From NCBI GenBank assembly GCA_038093975.1, contig JBBPTG010000079.1, positions 57,265 through 121,264 of the forward strand: a stretch of DNA of 64,000 bases. Direction: 5' to 3'. Within the stretch, counting starts at the first letter, position 1. Each line of letters opens with the position of its first letter. Shown piece after piece: positions 35,707-45,561 of this stretch. The notes beneath the pieces were generated by a model. The model was given only the letters and a program-made list of their open reading frames with translations. It was not told the origin of the DNA and did not search any database. The position numbers and the translations under genes are program-made. The DNA comes from Chalciporus piperatus (lineage: Eukaryota > Basidiomycota > Agaricomycetes > Boletales > Boletaceae).

Positions 35707-37968
35707 ATGAGCGCTCCAATGTTGTTCACTCCCCATCACTCTGAAGCGCCAATCATCCCACCCTCGTCTCCAGTGGAGGGCTTCCCAAATTCTTGGGCAA
35801 GTTTCTTCGGAAACCCACAATCCTCGGACGATCACCACGAAAACCCAGTAGCAGGTTCTTCGCGTCCAGATCTTGATCAAGAAGCATCGCAGAAGTTCCG
35901 GAACGAACAGTGGAGCGCCTCAAGTTCTCCCCCACATCAATCCCAGCAGACAGAGGATCATAGTCTCTCCCCTGCAGCAATGTTTTTGTCCGCTTTTAGC
36001 CCTCCTATGCAGCCCATGCGGTTACCTGACGACGAAGGCGAGCCTGTGGCGGGGTACATACTCGGTCCAGTCATAGGGCGCGGTGGCTTTTCCACCATCA
36101 GGCGTGCCTCCTCGCCATCGGGTGGCGTCGTTGCAATCAAAATCGTACGACGATCAGATCTCGCAAAACACAGCGAGCCTTCCATTGCCAGAAAACGTCT
36201 CGACCACGAAACGGAAATCTGGTCATCACTCAGCCATGAACATATCCTTCCACTATTTTCCGGCGAGCACACGTCATATGCCGACTTCTTCATCACACTT
36301 CTTTGCCCCGCTGGCTCGCTTTTCGATATTCTCCAACGGGACGGAACTCCCGCTTTACCTCATGACGATGCTGGCATGATGTTTCGCCAGGTCGTTAGAG
36401 GTGTACGATATCTGCACGAAGGTGCTGGATATGTCCACAGAGACATCAAGCTTGAAAACGTCCTTGTCGATGAAATGGGCGTCTGTCGAATTTCCGACTT
36501 TGGTCTGGCTCGTAAAATCGGCGAACTGGATGAGGACGAGTGGTTCGAGGAACAGGATCACCCTGCCCTTCCCCGGCATCGCTCCACTATCCATCATACA
36601 TGGGGGCGGCAACCCAAACCCTCTCATGCCTCTATCTTGCGTCATGGCCCTCGACGACATCGAACTTCCACTCCAGTCGGCAATCATTCTCCTGCTCCAG
36701 TTCATCCAGCCTACGCATTCCAATCAGGGTCATTACCATATGCTGCACCGGAGCTGCTATCTCCGCAGACGGGAAAACATCATGGACCCAGCCCGGCCCA
36801 AGATATGTGGGCATTAGGCTGCTTACTCTATGCACTGCTCACCGGTCGACTCCCGTTTTCTGACCCATTTGAGCCTAGGTTGACGATCAAAATCCTTCAC
36901 GGTGAGTGCAGACGTCTTGGTTCCCTTTTTTCACTGATATATATATATATATGTTGTTTTGCAGGTGTATACGAAATGCCGTCGAAAGTTGGGCGTGGTG
37001 CAGATCGTGTGTTGAGGGGATGTCTTGAGCGCGACGTTAACAACCGCTGGACGATTGCGATGGTGGATGAGATAGCTTGGGACATCGGTTGGGGAGAAGT
37101 TGAGGACTCATCTGCTGTATCACATGCGGACGAATTCGATTTCGTAGATTACCCCAACCACCCATCCACATCAACGCGTTCAAAGTCGCGCTCGCGCCCT
37201 CGTGCACGTCGTAATCACGATTCCGCATTCGATCCAAATTCCGCTTCCCGCTCACGCAGATCACTTTCTCGTGTTTCTGCTGCGACTTCTAGCTCGCTGT
37301 CGACGAGAAGTACCAGCCGGAGTGTGTCCAGAAATCCTCCACGTTTGCCACTTGCGTCAGAGTGTGGAGAGTTCGATGGCTCCGTACTGGGCGTCGCAAC
37401 GGTTCTCTCTTCACCCACACCATTGGGTATAGGTAGCTCAGCGCTGCTGTCTCCAAGGTCTTTCGTCGAACGAGGTCGAAGTCCGAAGAAAACAGACGCT
37501 CGGTTAACAACTCGTTTTGCCCCTTCAATAGGGGCTTCCACAACACTATCTGACATGGGTCGCGAATCGAATCACGGCGGTGACCTGTTTGTCGGAACGG
37601 ATGTCTTGGATAACACCGCGCGTTGGGCATCTGCGTTGCAATTGAACACCATCGCAGAGGTAACGACGCATTTGAACGGTGCCCCATCGCCTGCAGCGAA
37701 GCAGTTGCGGGCGATACAAAGGCGGATGGGATCACAAGGTAGCAAGAGAGCTGAGAGTACACCTCCGGCGCCGTCTGCCTGGCCTCGTAGATCTCGAGCA
37801 CGCGTGAAGGAAGACCTGCCGTCGTTTGGATTGGGAGAGACCACAGCGGTAGGTGGGACGTTCCTTAGAGAACCCAGTGTTACACCGATCCCCATCATGC
37901 GCAAGAACGGCACACGGAGCCGCAGCGTGGGCTACGAACTCGACAGCACTACCCATCGTCATTTCTGA
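35707..37968 (+). CDS. Serine/threonine protein kinase with long activation loop and disordered C-terminus
   Basis: Two exons, 732 residues. A disordered N-terminus (about 110 residues) precedes a kinase domain. Visible parts are glycine loop GYILGPVIGRGGFSTIRRAS, VAIKIV with the lysine, catalytic loop YVHRDIKLENVLVD, DFGLARKIG, an unusually long insert, then SLPYAAPELLSP, DMWALGCLLYALLTGRLPFS and a helical end RVLRGCLERDVNNRWTIAMV. The C-terminal 300 residues are Ser/Arg-rich and probably regulatory. It fits the CAMK-like/Snf1-related fungal kinases, but I cannot name an orthologue. The intron at 36902-36964 is 63 nt, lacks stops in frame and contains a TA run; splicing restores LHGVYEMPSKVGRGADRVL. 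The start at 35707 was preferred to 35539, because the upstream frame is pyrimidine-derived low-complexity sequence. Confidence 0.88.
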   Translation: MSAPMLFTPHHSEAPIIPPSSPVEGFPNSWASFFGNPQSSDDHHENPVAGSSRPDLDQEASQKFRNEQWSASSSPPHQSQQTEDHSLSPAAMFLSAFSPPMQPMRLPDDEGEPVAGYILGPVIGRGGFSTIRRASSPSGGVVAIKIVRRSDLAKHSEPSIARKRLDHETEIWSSLSHEHILPLFSGEHTSYADFFITLLCPAGSLFDILQRDGTPALPHDDAGMMFRQVVRGVRYLHEGAGYVHRDIKLENVLVDEMGVCRISDFGLARKIGELDEDEWFEEQDHPALPRHRSTIHHTWGRQPKPSHASILRHGPRRHRTSTPVGNHSPAPVHPAYAFQSGSLPYAAPELLSPQTGKHHGPSPAQDMWALGCLLYALLTGRLPFSDPFEPRLTIKILHGECRRLGSLFSLIYIYICCFAGVYEMPSKVGRGADRVLRGCLERDVNNRWTIAMVDEIAWDIGWGEVEDSSAVSHADEFDFVDYPNHPSTSTRSKSRSRPRARRNHDSAFDPNSASRSRRSLSRVSAATSSSLSTRSTSRSVSRNPPRLPLASECGEFDGSVLGVATVLSSPTPLGIGSSALLSPRSFVERGRSPKKTDARLTTRFAPSIGASTTLSDMGRESNHGGDLFVGTDVLDNTARWASALQLNTIAEVTTHLNGAPSPAAKQLRAIQRRMGSQGSKRAESTPPAPSAWPRRSRARVKEDLPSFGLGETTAVGGTFLREPSVTPIPIMRKNGTRSRSVGYELDSTTHRHF

Positions 37969-38615
37969 TCTGATCCTCGCCACGATTTCTCCCGCCTGTC
38001 CTTGCATGTTCCATCTCCCAATTGTCAAACCAACGAATCCATCTGTGAGTTTTCAAAACTGGCGTGCGCGTTAACGCGTTGCCGTTTCTTTCTGTCTCTT
38101 TCATGATGAATCTCGGATGCTTATGAATGTATTTTCCCCCTTGTATCTCTAGTTCTCTATATCCGTATGCATACCTTGTGATATATCAGATCCTTCTCAT
38201 TCCGACCGTTCACCTCTCCTTCATCATTCTTTCATGTCTCTTTCCTCGGGTCTCATCTTTGGCTCCATTTCTCATCCAAACCCCTCTCGTTGCTCCACAA
38301 TTCCTCAGTTTCCCTCACCCTCGTCCCTTTTCTTGGTTCTCACTATCACGCCATCTCGGCGGTGTGTTTTCTGCTACATTGCCGTCGACGGATACCCATT
38401 TTTTGGGCGACGTTATCGTATTATTTTCTGACTACTACTCATCCCCCCTTTTTGTACTAGTTTAATTCGTATGATCGTTGCGGTATTGGAAGTACAATCT
38501 CTACTGAAATTTAGATCTGTTGCAACGGAGCTAATACGAGGTTCCATTACATTGACACTGCGTGAGGTTAGAGATCGATTCCGATTTTGCCTATATTCCA
38601 GTTGGCGATGGGGTG
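37969..38615. other. Intergenic downstream of the kinase
   Basis: Pyrimidine-rich 3' flank, no gene recognised. Confidence 0.35.
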
Positions 38616-39413
38616 AGGCAGAGTCCGAAATGTGCAGTCCAATGCTGAATTGCTCGACAGGGAGACCATTTCTTACACGTGGACCAACTTGAACTCGAGC
38701 CTCATGACGCAGTCGATATATCAAACGGGCACACGCACCCTGTTAAGGGAGTAATTCATATCAGCGGTGCCACTGGACCCACTGATCAGCACGTGTTTTC
38801 AAGATACAGTCGACTCTGTTGCCTCTCGGGATAGACTTTTGGGTATGGAGTGTATGGGTTCTGGGCAAGGCCCGACAAAACATCACTCAGAAATTTTGAC
38901 TGTACTCATACAACTGCCGTTATTCGTCCAATAAATTGCCACAAAAAATGTACAAGCCTCATTAAGCCCTTTTTTAGAGGATCGCTCAGCAAAATTCCCA
39001 TTTTTGGCCATTAGGGTTAGGGTTAAGGATCATCGTGCCTGTCTTCGTATTAGTCTCGCCTTGTAATCTCGTTATCGCCTGTTCAAATCCACTTGATCTC
39101 TCGAGGAGATTGATCTTGCTGGCTAACAACTCTTCGCGTCCCTGGCCGCGAGTTCGATTAGCTATAGAAAATTGCACGACAAAGGTATGGGTATCGGGGG
39201 AAGACATATGGGTTATGGGTGCGTCCCACATACCAACTCGGGACATCCAAAACCCATGAGTTTTCAAGAGTATGGGTTATTTGGGGTACGGGTTATATCA
39301 GAGTCGACTGTGGAAATGACCGTGTAACCTAATTAAGGGCACAATGCGTGTTACCAGCGATAAAATGTGCCCCCCTATAGGGGAAGAGCACCACCAAACT
39401 CTTTCTCCTCACG
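38616..39413 (+). repeat. Duplicated upstream block of dioxygenase copy 1 (interrupted by a MITE-like insertion)
   Basis: This block matches the upstream region of copy 2 (about 41755-42172) and, in its proximal part, of copy 3 (58814-59056, inverted). Shared phrases are AAATGTGCAGTCCAATGCTG, GTAATTCATATCA, CCACTGATCA, ACGTGTTTTCAAGAT and AAATGACCGTGTA. A GATAAAA near 39360 corresponds to the TATAAAA of the other copies. The block is split by the element at 38807-39310. Confidence 0.75.
38807..39310. mobile_element. MITE-like insertion, 504 bp, 12-bp terminal inverted repeats
   Basis: The ends are CAGTCGACTCTG (38807-38818) and its perfect inverse CAGAGTCGACTG (39299-39310). It sits exactly where copies 2 and 3 of the promoter have about 45 bp of unrelated sequence, so it looks inserted with loss or replacement of target DNA. 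The left flank is TA and the right TG, compatible with a decayed TA duplication of the Tc1/mariner-pogo type. There is no transposase frame (longest open frame about 93 codons). It contains a short TTAGGGTTAGGGTTA stretch at about 39013-39028. Confidence 0.65.
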
Positions 39414-40879
39414 ATGTCTCGCAAAGTTGCCAAAGTCGTCCCCGAACACTTCTCAGACCCAAAAATCGCAGGGCTCAGAGATGCCCTTCGTGACCGTATC
39501 CCTTTCCTTAGTGGTACTTGCACTGTTCCAGACCATCAGCGCTTGGTGTACTACAGTCATGGTGATACCCTTCGGTTAGTGATCATGCGTGATTACCTCA
39601 GGATATACGATGATACTGACATCGTTGGCAGTCGAGTCGATTTCTCGAACGCTGGCGTAGACGAGCTTGCTACCCTCTACCAGGCTTGTAAGCCAGCTGA
39701 GTTTGGTCGGAACGGCGAGAACGTCTTGGACGATTCGTATCGAAAGGCGGGGAAGATGGAGCTCTCTTCGTTTGCCACCCAGTTCGAATCTCGAAGCCTT
39801 GGGATCTACGATCAGGTTAGCAACGCGTTGCTCACTGAAAAACATGGTAGTACCATGGAAATGGAGCTGTACAAGCTGAACGTCTATGGTCAGTGGCACC
39901 CGGTTGGGTATCCTCGATAACGGAGCATGATACTTACTATGCTACAGGTCCGGGAGACTTTTTCAAAGCACACCAAGATACTCCACGAAGCAAGGAGATG
40001 GTCGGTTCCTTGGTTGTCGTCCTCCCTACTAAGCACGAGGGCGGTCAACTCGTGCTCCGTCAAGAGGACAAAGAGTGGACGATCGACTTCACAGACCAGT
40101 TCGCAGCCGCTTCAGAGCCGTCAGTTGGGTTCGTCGCCTGCTTGGGTGATATCGAACACGAAGTCTTGCCTGTCACCTCTGGTTATCGGGTGACTCTCAC
40201 CTACAACCTCTTCCACAAACCTTCGCACATCACTGGCAGCGCTTCACACGTTCAGACTTCGTTCAATCAGCAACTGAAGCAGGCACTGGTCGAGGTCCTG
40301 CATGACCCATCTAGACTGCCTAATGGTGGTTATCTCGGCTTCGGTCTCGTCCACCAGTACGTCTATACTGGAAGCGAACCAGTCACGTCCTTGATGGATC
40401 AGCTGAAAGGAGCTGATCGCGCTCTTGCCAACGTCTGCGACGAGCTCGGACTGCGTTACTGCCTGAAGCTAGTCTATCGATTATCGCTTGGTTGGCGACG
40501 CGCACGAATCAGCATCATCTCCGACTACAGACTCCCTGACAAAGACTACGATGTGGAGGCCCAGGACTGGGAATTCTTAAAAATGTCTCTCCAACAGGCG
40601 ACCATCGATCAAGTTGAATGCGTCGAGCTCGTCGGATCTCAGGAACAGTTCGACATCGACTCCCCCTCGCACTATGGGTTGTTTCAGTTCTTGAAGCCAT
40701 TTTATCGAAAACCTGTCACTGAAGTGTTGGAAATGACGCAGATGAAGCCTGAGTCTTCAGTTGGGGTCAACACACCGTTTGTGGCCCATGGTAACCAGGC
40801 AGAGTTGGTGTATTTCTATGGGACTGCATGTATGCTCGTCGCGATTGACAAGGCAGAGGTGCGCATTCCCTCTGCGTAG
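39414..40879 (+). CDS. 2-oxoglutarate/Fe(II) dioxygenase, prolyl-4-hydroxylase-like, copy 1
   Basis: Three exons (39414-39574, 39632-39888, 39948-40879), 449 residues. Exon 1 encodes MSRKVAKVVPEHFSDPKIAG to YYSHGDTLR. Exon 2 begins RVDFSNAGVDELATLYQ. Exon 3 begins PGDFFKAHQDTPRSKEMVGS. The iron-binding facial triad fits H-x-D in FKAHQDTP and the distal His in DIEHEVLPV; the 2OG-binding Arg fits YRVTLTYNL, and VVLPTKHEGGQLVLR forms the strand between. The family oxidises protein or small-molecule substrates with oxygen and 2-oxoglutarate; many fungal relatives are annotated as prolyl 4-hydroxylase alpha-like domain proteins. There is no signal peptide, so it is probably cytosolic or nuclear. 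It is intact and highly similar to copies 2 and 3. Confidence 0.85.
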
Positions 40880-41754
40880 CTACGTAGTAGTGACTACTTA
40901 TGATCCGATATCCATTACCTGACAATCGTTACTATTCTACATCTTCCTGTGTACGCTTGCCAAATGCTTCTCTTCCCATCCTCAGTCTGCACAGGCACCA
41001 TTCGAACGTTCATCGTATCACATTATGTCACTTCATGGACGCTGGGTCAACCAACATTTGGAGTTCTTGAACTTGCACACCACCATCAACCCGGATCAAG
41101 CATGCGAAGGCTCGTTCTATCCTCTCAGCGGGTGCGCAATACCATCACGTCGAATGAGAGTGGTCAAGTCCTCTACAAGACGTCTCACCCAAGAGTCAAA
41201 CCCACCCCCCAGCTGACGGCTCATGACGAAACCAAACTCAGCTTTTCGCAGATTATATACCGCAAACACGTGGGTCCACCACGGGAAAGGGTGGCGAAAT
41301 TGTCGACGTACTACGTCGAGCAGCCTGAAAACGTAATGTTTTTGGCGACAGTTTTTGCAGGCTGACCCAGCACCGAATGAATATTCATGGAATTGACTCC
41401 TTAACAACATCGCGCTGCTCGGTGTCCGTAAATAAGGTTTATGGTGGTCGATCTGAAAGACAAGGTATTTCTGACACGCAATGAAAAACCAACTTGGAAG
41501 AAATCATTGCTTCGAGTCTCGTGGCAACTCCGTTTTCAATTCTGATCTGACACTCGGACAGAGTCGGTCGAGTCAGAGACACTTTTGAATATATTGGTAT
41601 TACCATGGTAGCGCTGATTTCGTTTCAGTCACAGAAGCGAGCCCGAAAGGGTATAGTACGAGCTCCAAGCAATCGCACCTCCGGTATCGTGGTTGCCAGA
41701 CTAACTCTTGGGTCTTCCCAGTATACGGGAGACCAGCCGCCCCGGGGCGAAGCA
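40880..41754. other. Spacer between dioxygenase copies 1 and 2
   Basis: No recognisable gene. A short plus frame at 40949-41365 has no motif. Confidence 0.35.
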
Positions 41755-42172
41755 AAGACTCGGAAATGTGCAGTCCAATGCTGGATTGCTTGACAACAAT
41801 AGCACAGCAATTTCTCACATGTGGGCCAACTTGAAATAATCCTTTAAAAACCACTGACACTGACAGCAACTCGAGCTGCGTGACACAGTGAAGCAGTTGA
41901 GTCATATATACCGCACACGGGTCGTGCTCACCCCTGTTGAGGGTGCAGTAATTCATATCACCCTCATTGCGGTGCCACTGGGCCCACTGATCACTACGTG
42001 TTTTCAAGATCCCCGCTTCTTTCGACTCCGAGTCATTCGAGTCATCTGAGAGCGCAAATGACCGTGTAGCCTAATTAGGGGCTGACTCGCGTTGTGGGCA
42101 CGGTGCGTGTTACCAGCTATAAAATGTTCGCTATAGGGGGGAAGGGCACTCACCGAACTCTTTCTCCGCACG
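41755..42172 (+). repeat. Duplicated upstream block of dioxygenase copy 2
   Basis: Matches the upstream DNA of copy 1, but without the MITE, and of copy 3. Includes AAATGTGCAGTCCAATGCTG, ATTCATATCACCCTCATTG, CCACTGATCACTACGTGTTT and AAATGACCGTGTAGCC. Confidence 0.75.
42118..42124 (+). promoter_or_regulatory. TATA box (TATAAAA) of dioxygenase copy 2
   Basis: TATAAAA ends 48 bp before the ATG, and copy 3 has it at the matching place (58865-58871). Copy 1 has GATAAAA instead. Confidence 0.55.
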
Positions 42173-43618
42173 ATGTCTCGCAGAGTTGAACACTTCGCAG
42201 ACCCCAAAATCGCAGGGCTCAGAGATGCCCTTCGTGACCGTATCCCTTTCCTTAGTGGCACATGTACTGTTCCAGACCATCAGCGCCTGGTGTACTACAG
42301 TCATGGTGATACCCTTCGGTGAGTGTTGCTGCGTGATTACCTCAGGATATACGATGATACTGACATCGTTGGCAGTCGAGTCGATTTCTCGAACGCTGGC
42401 GTAGACGAGCTTGCTACCCTTTACCAGGCTTGTAAGCCAGCCGAGTTTGGTCGGAATGGCGAGAACGTCTTAGACGATTCGTATCGAAAGGCGGGGAAGA
42501 TGGAGCTCTTTTCGTTCTCCACCCAGTTCGAACCTCGAAGCCTCGGGATCTACGATCAGGTCACCAACGCGTTGCTCTCTGAAAAGAATGGTAGTACCAT
42601 GGAAATGGAGCTGTACAAGCTGAACGTCTATGGTCAGTAGCACTCGGTTGTGTACCCTCCAACGGAGCATGATACTTACTGTGCTTCAGGTCCGGGCGAC
42701 TTTTTCAAAGCACACCAAGACACTCCACGAAGCAAGGAGATGTTCGGTTCCTTGGTTGTCGTCCTCCCTACTAAGCACGAGGGCGGTCAACTCGTGCTCC
42801 GTCAAGAGGACAAGGAGTGGACGATCGACTTCACAGATCAGTTCGCGGCCATTACAGAGCCGTCAGTTGGTTTCGCCGCCTTCTTCGGTGACATCGAACA
42901 CGAAGTCTTGCCTGTCACCTCTGGCTATCGAGTAACTCTCACCTACAACCTCTTCCACAAACCTTCGCACATCACCAACGCTTCACACATTCAGAATTCG
43001 TTCCATCAGAAACTGAAGCAGGAACTGGTCGCAATCCTGCATGACCCGTCTACACTGCCCAATGGTGGTTATCTCGGCTTCGGTCTCTCTCACCAGTATG
43101 TCTACACTGGAAGCGAACCAGTCGCCTCCCTGATCGACCAACTGAAAGGAGCTGATCGAGCTCTCGCCAATGTCTGCGACGAGCTCGGACTGCGTTACTG
43201 CCTGAAGCTACTATATCGTGGATCCGACCTCTTCCGTGATGAAGCAATCAATCTCATCTCCGACCACGAACTCCTTGCCAAGCACTACTACGAATTGGAG
43301 TCTGGGGCCTACGGGTTCTTGAAGATGTCTCTCGAGGAGGCGACCATCGATCAAGTCGAGGGTGTCGAACTCGTCGGATCTAAATGCAAGTTTAATCCTC
43401 TCCGGGATCTTGATCCGCTCGACGGGTATCCGTTCTTAAGGCCATTTTATCGAGAACCTGTTACTGAAGTGTTGGAGATTACGAAGATGAAGTCTTCGGT
43501 CGGGATCAAGACACCGTTTATGGCCTATGGTAACGAGGCACAGTTGGAATACTTCTACGGGGCTGCCTGTATGTTCGTCGCCATTGACAAGGCGGAGGCA
43601 CGCGTACCCTCTGCGTAG
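42173..43618 (+). CDS. 2-oxoglutarate/Fe(II) dioxygenase, prolyl-4-hydroxylase-like, copy 2
   Basis: Same three-exon structure as copy 1, including a first intron of about 57 nt ending GTTGGCAG. The N-terminus is five residues shorter (MSRRVEHFADPKIAGLRDAL). Exon 2 gives RVDFSNAGVDELATLYQACK. Exon 3 gives PGDFFKAHQDTPRSKEMFGS, the distal histidine in FFGDIEHEVLPVTSGYR, and a diverged C-terminal half (LLYRGSDLFRDEAINLISDH, KFNPLRDLDPLDGYPFL). It ends ARVPSA like copy 1 (VRIPSA). No stops or frameshifts were seen, so it is probably functional. The divergence is concentrated in the C-terminal part, so the substrate-binding side may have changed. Confidence 0.85.
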
Positions 43619-43931
43619 TAGTGCCAGCGCCGACTCGGACTATAATATGTACTATGCACAATTGAGTTTGTTCCTTCTGGAATCCAGGTGGTGCGAGCAA
43701 ATTTGCCCGTATGGTTTGGCGACTCACGGCCTTGCACTTGGACCAGCACTTCGCCCAACGGGCCCCAACCAACACAACTAGCATTCAGCCTTGTAACAGG
43801 TGAATATCTCATCCAGATACCTTCTTGATTCAATCTAACCTTGGTACTGCGCATGGATAATATGAAATTTACGCCATGCCGCTCGAAACCTCAGTATATG
43901 CACCGTCCCAAACAACCCTCGATTCACCACC

Positions 43932-44278
43932 TTGAATGGTCATAAACGCGACATCGCTGACCTTCCCGTCGAACTTCTTTCGCATATTTTTCAGTTTGGT
44001 AGTCGGAGCAACTTGAACGAAGAAGAAAACGACCAGCGAATGCATTGCAACATTGGGATGGCCTTCGTTTCTGTCGGGTCGGGGTCGAGGAAACACCTCC
44101 GGGTCCCGCCGACGTCTGCCTGGTTTGTCACCACCGATACCAAGTGGCTATTGCAACCCCGTCTCTTTGGACAACACTCCGTTCAGCCTCCTGGGAATCG
44201 TTCGAAAAACTTCAAACGATGCTGGAACGGAGCAGAGGCCTCCACCTTGATGTCAAGAAAATACCCTCTTCATCATGA
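43932..44278 (+). pseudogene. F-box gene fragment
   Basis: An F-box start without an ATG in frame (DIADLPVELLSHIFQFGSR) is followed, after a frame change near 44105-44125, by LVCHHRYQVAIATPSLWTTL and FEKLQTMLERSRGLHLDVKK, then a stop. This aligns with the intact F-box gene at 60183-61544 (LPVELLSRIFEFGG; VCHHWYNVAVSTPSLWTSL; FEQLQTMLGRSKGLPLDAH). The LRR-like part is missing. It is a truncated relic lying just downstream of dioxygenase copy 2. Confidence 0.75.
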
Positions 44279-44837
44279 TTCGCACTGGTCCATGCAACAG
44301 GGCGTAAAGTAGTGCGGCACGCAGTGGTGTTAACTCATGTAACTTTGTCCCACGCGACATAGGGTTAGCAAGTATCACTGGCAGGGAGAACGTTTCACTG
44401 ACCCAGTGGTTCTCGCAGTTCAGCGCGCGATTTGCGACCATGAACTACTCGACAGCTTGGAAAGCCTCTGTTCAAGCCTATCAGCGTCCGCATGTGTTTC
44501 TGAGTTTGGTTGGTAAGACGAAAGTCAGAAAAGCTGGTCACGGGCAACGGTTACTTCGGAGAGAAACCCGATGATCATCCCCCTCTACTGGTCTATATCC
44601 CATAACCATTCCCCGAGGCTGCTCCCACCCCTTAGACTTGATTGGACGACGGGGTCGATATCAGACTCCCCAAATGGTGAGTCCGACTCGAAGATGATAT
44701 CGTCGCACTGCAAGCCGCAATACACGAGCACGGTAGTGTGACACGTTGTGGGGTGGTCCATGTAGCGTCGCAGACCATCAATGCATTCTCTGTTACAGTC
44801 GCAGGGACATCCTTCCGTGAGCGATTCGGGAGTCGCG
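44279..44837. other. No recognisable gene
   Basis: A minus-strand frame at 44585-44848 (Cys-rich, starting MIMNATPESL) has no family signature and overlaps the dioxygenase relic; I do not call it. Confidence 0.3.
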
Positions 44838-45060
44838 TTCATGATCAATTTCTCGAATGTTGGATATGCACGACCTAGTAGTTCTCTGTCAGGCTTGCCT
44901 ACCTGCCGAATTCGACTTTAACAGGAAGAGCCTCCTCGACGGAGAAACGACAAAGGTCGAACCCGTTCGCCACACAGTTCGATCCGGGATGGTAATGGAG
45001 TTCGACGAGCTGAAGGTGTGCGACTGTCAACGTAGCCAGAATCGCCTGGAAGACTTACGG
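44838..45060 (+). pseudogene. Dioxygenase relic (exon-2 fragment)
   Basis: The plus strand contains INFSNVGY, a frame change, then DLVVLCQACLPAEFDF, and later GMVMEFDELKVCDCQ. These match copy 1 at VDFSNAGVDELATLYQACKPAEFG and MEMELYKLNVYG. Everything else of the gene is gone. Confidence 0.6.
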
Positions 45061-45561
45061 ATCGCCAGTGTCAGATGGTCTGTGCTTGGCCGTCGTAAGG
45101 GCTGGAGCTGAGCGAAATTTCCTTCAAGCGGAGTGCTAACTCTTGAATTATTTATTGATTCAATGCGTCGAGTCTCACAAGAACTTGTGAATAAACAAAC
45201 GGCATTGATCATCGACCAAGAAGACCACCGTTGAACGTTCAAATGTCGATCTCGATATACCTGTAATACAGAGACAAGAAAAACAAGCAAACCATGAGGG
45301 CCAGTGGCGACAAAACTGTTACACGTTGCATGCCCAGGAGCATGGGTGGCAAATTCACTTGAAAATCTCTTTGTTCGGGCCTCTGGACTTTACATCCTCC
45401 GGTTCGGTTTCATTAGGAGGTGTGTCCGATAAGTTCAGTATAGATTCAGTGATGCGTAGATTTGCCGATGTACTGCTTCGTAGCGAGTTGCTAATGTTAC
45501 ATTCTGTACGTTCAAGAACAAGAGTACGCTTGGAAATAAGGTCTCACTTATCCTAGAGTCT
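45061..45561. other. Spacer before the RPA1 3' end
   Basis: No recognisable gene. Confidence 0.35.

Noticed and set aside
39575..39631. A 27-nt first intron (ending CCTCAG) in the dioxygenase genes, with the acceptor lost in copy 3
   Set aside because: A better acceptor further on (GTTGGCAG) gives a 57-nt intron in copy 1 and restores R-V/L-D-F-S in all three copies, so copy 3 splicing is intact at this place.
44585..44848. A Cys-rich minus-strand frame as a gene
   Set aside because: No family signature, and it overlaps the edge of a dioxygenase relic on the other strand.
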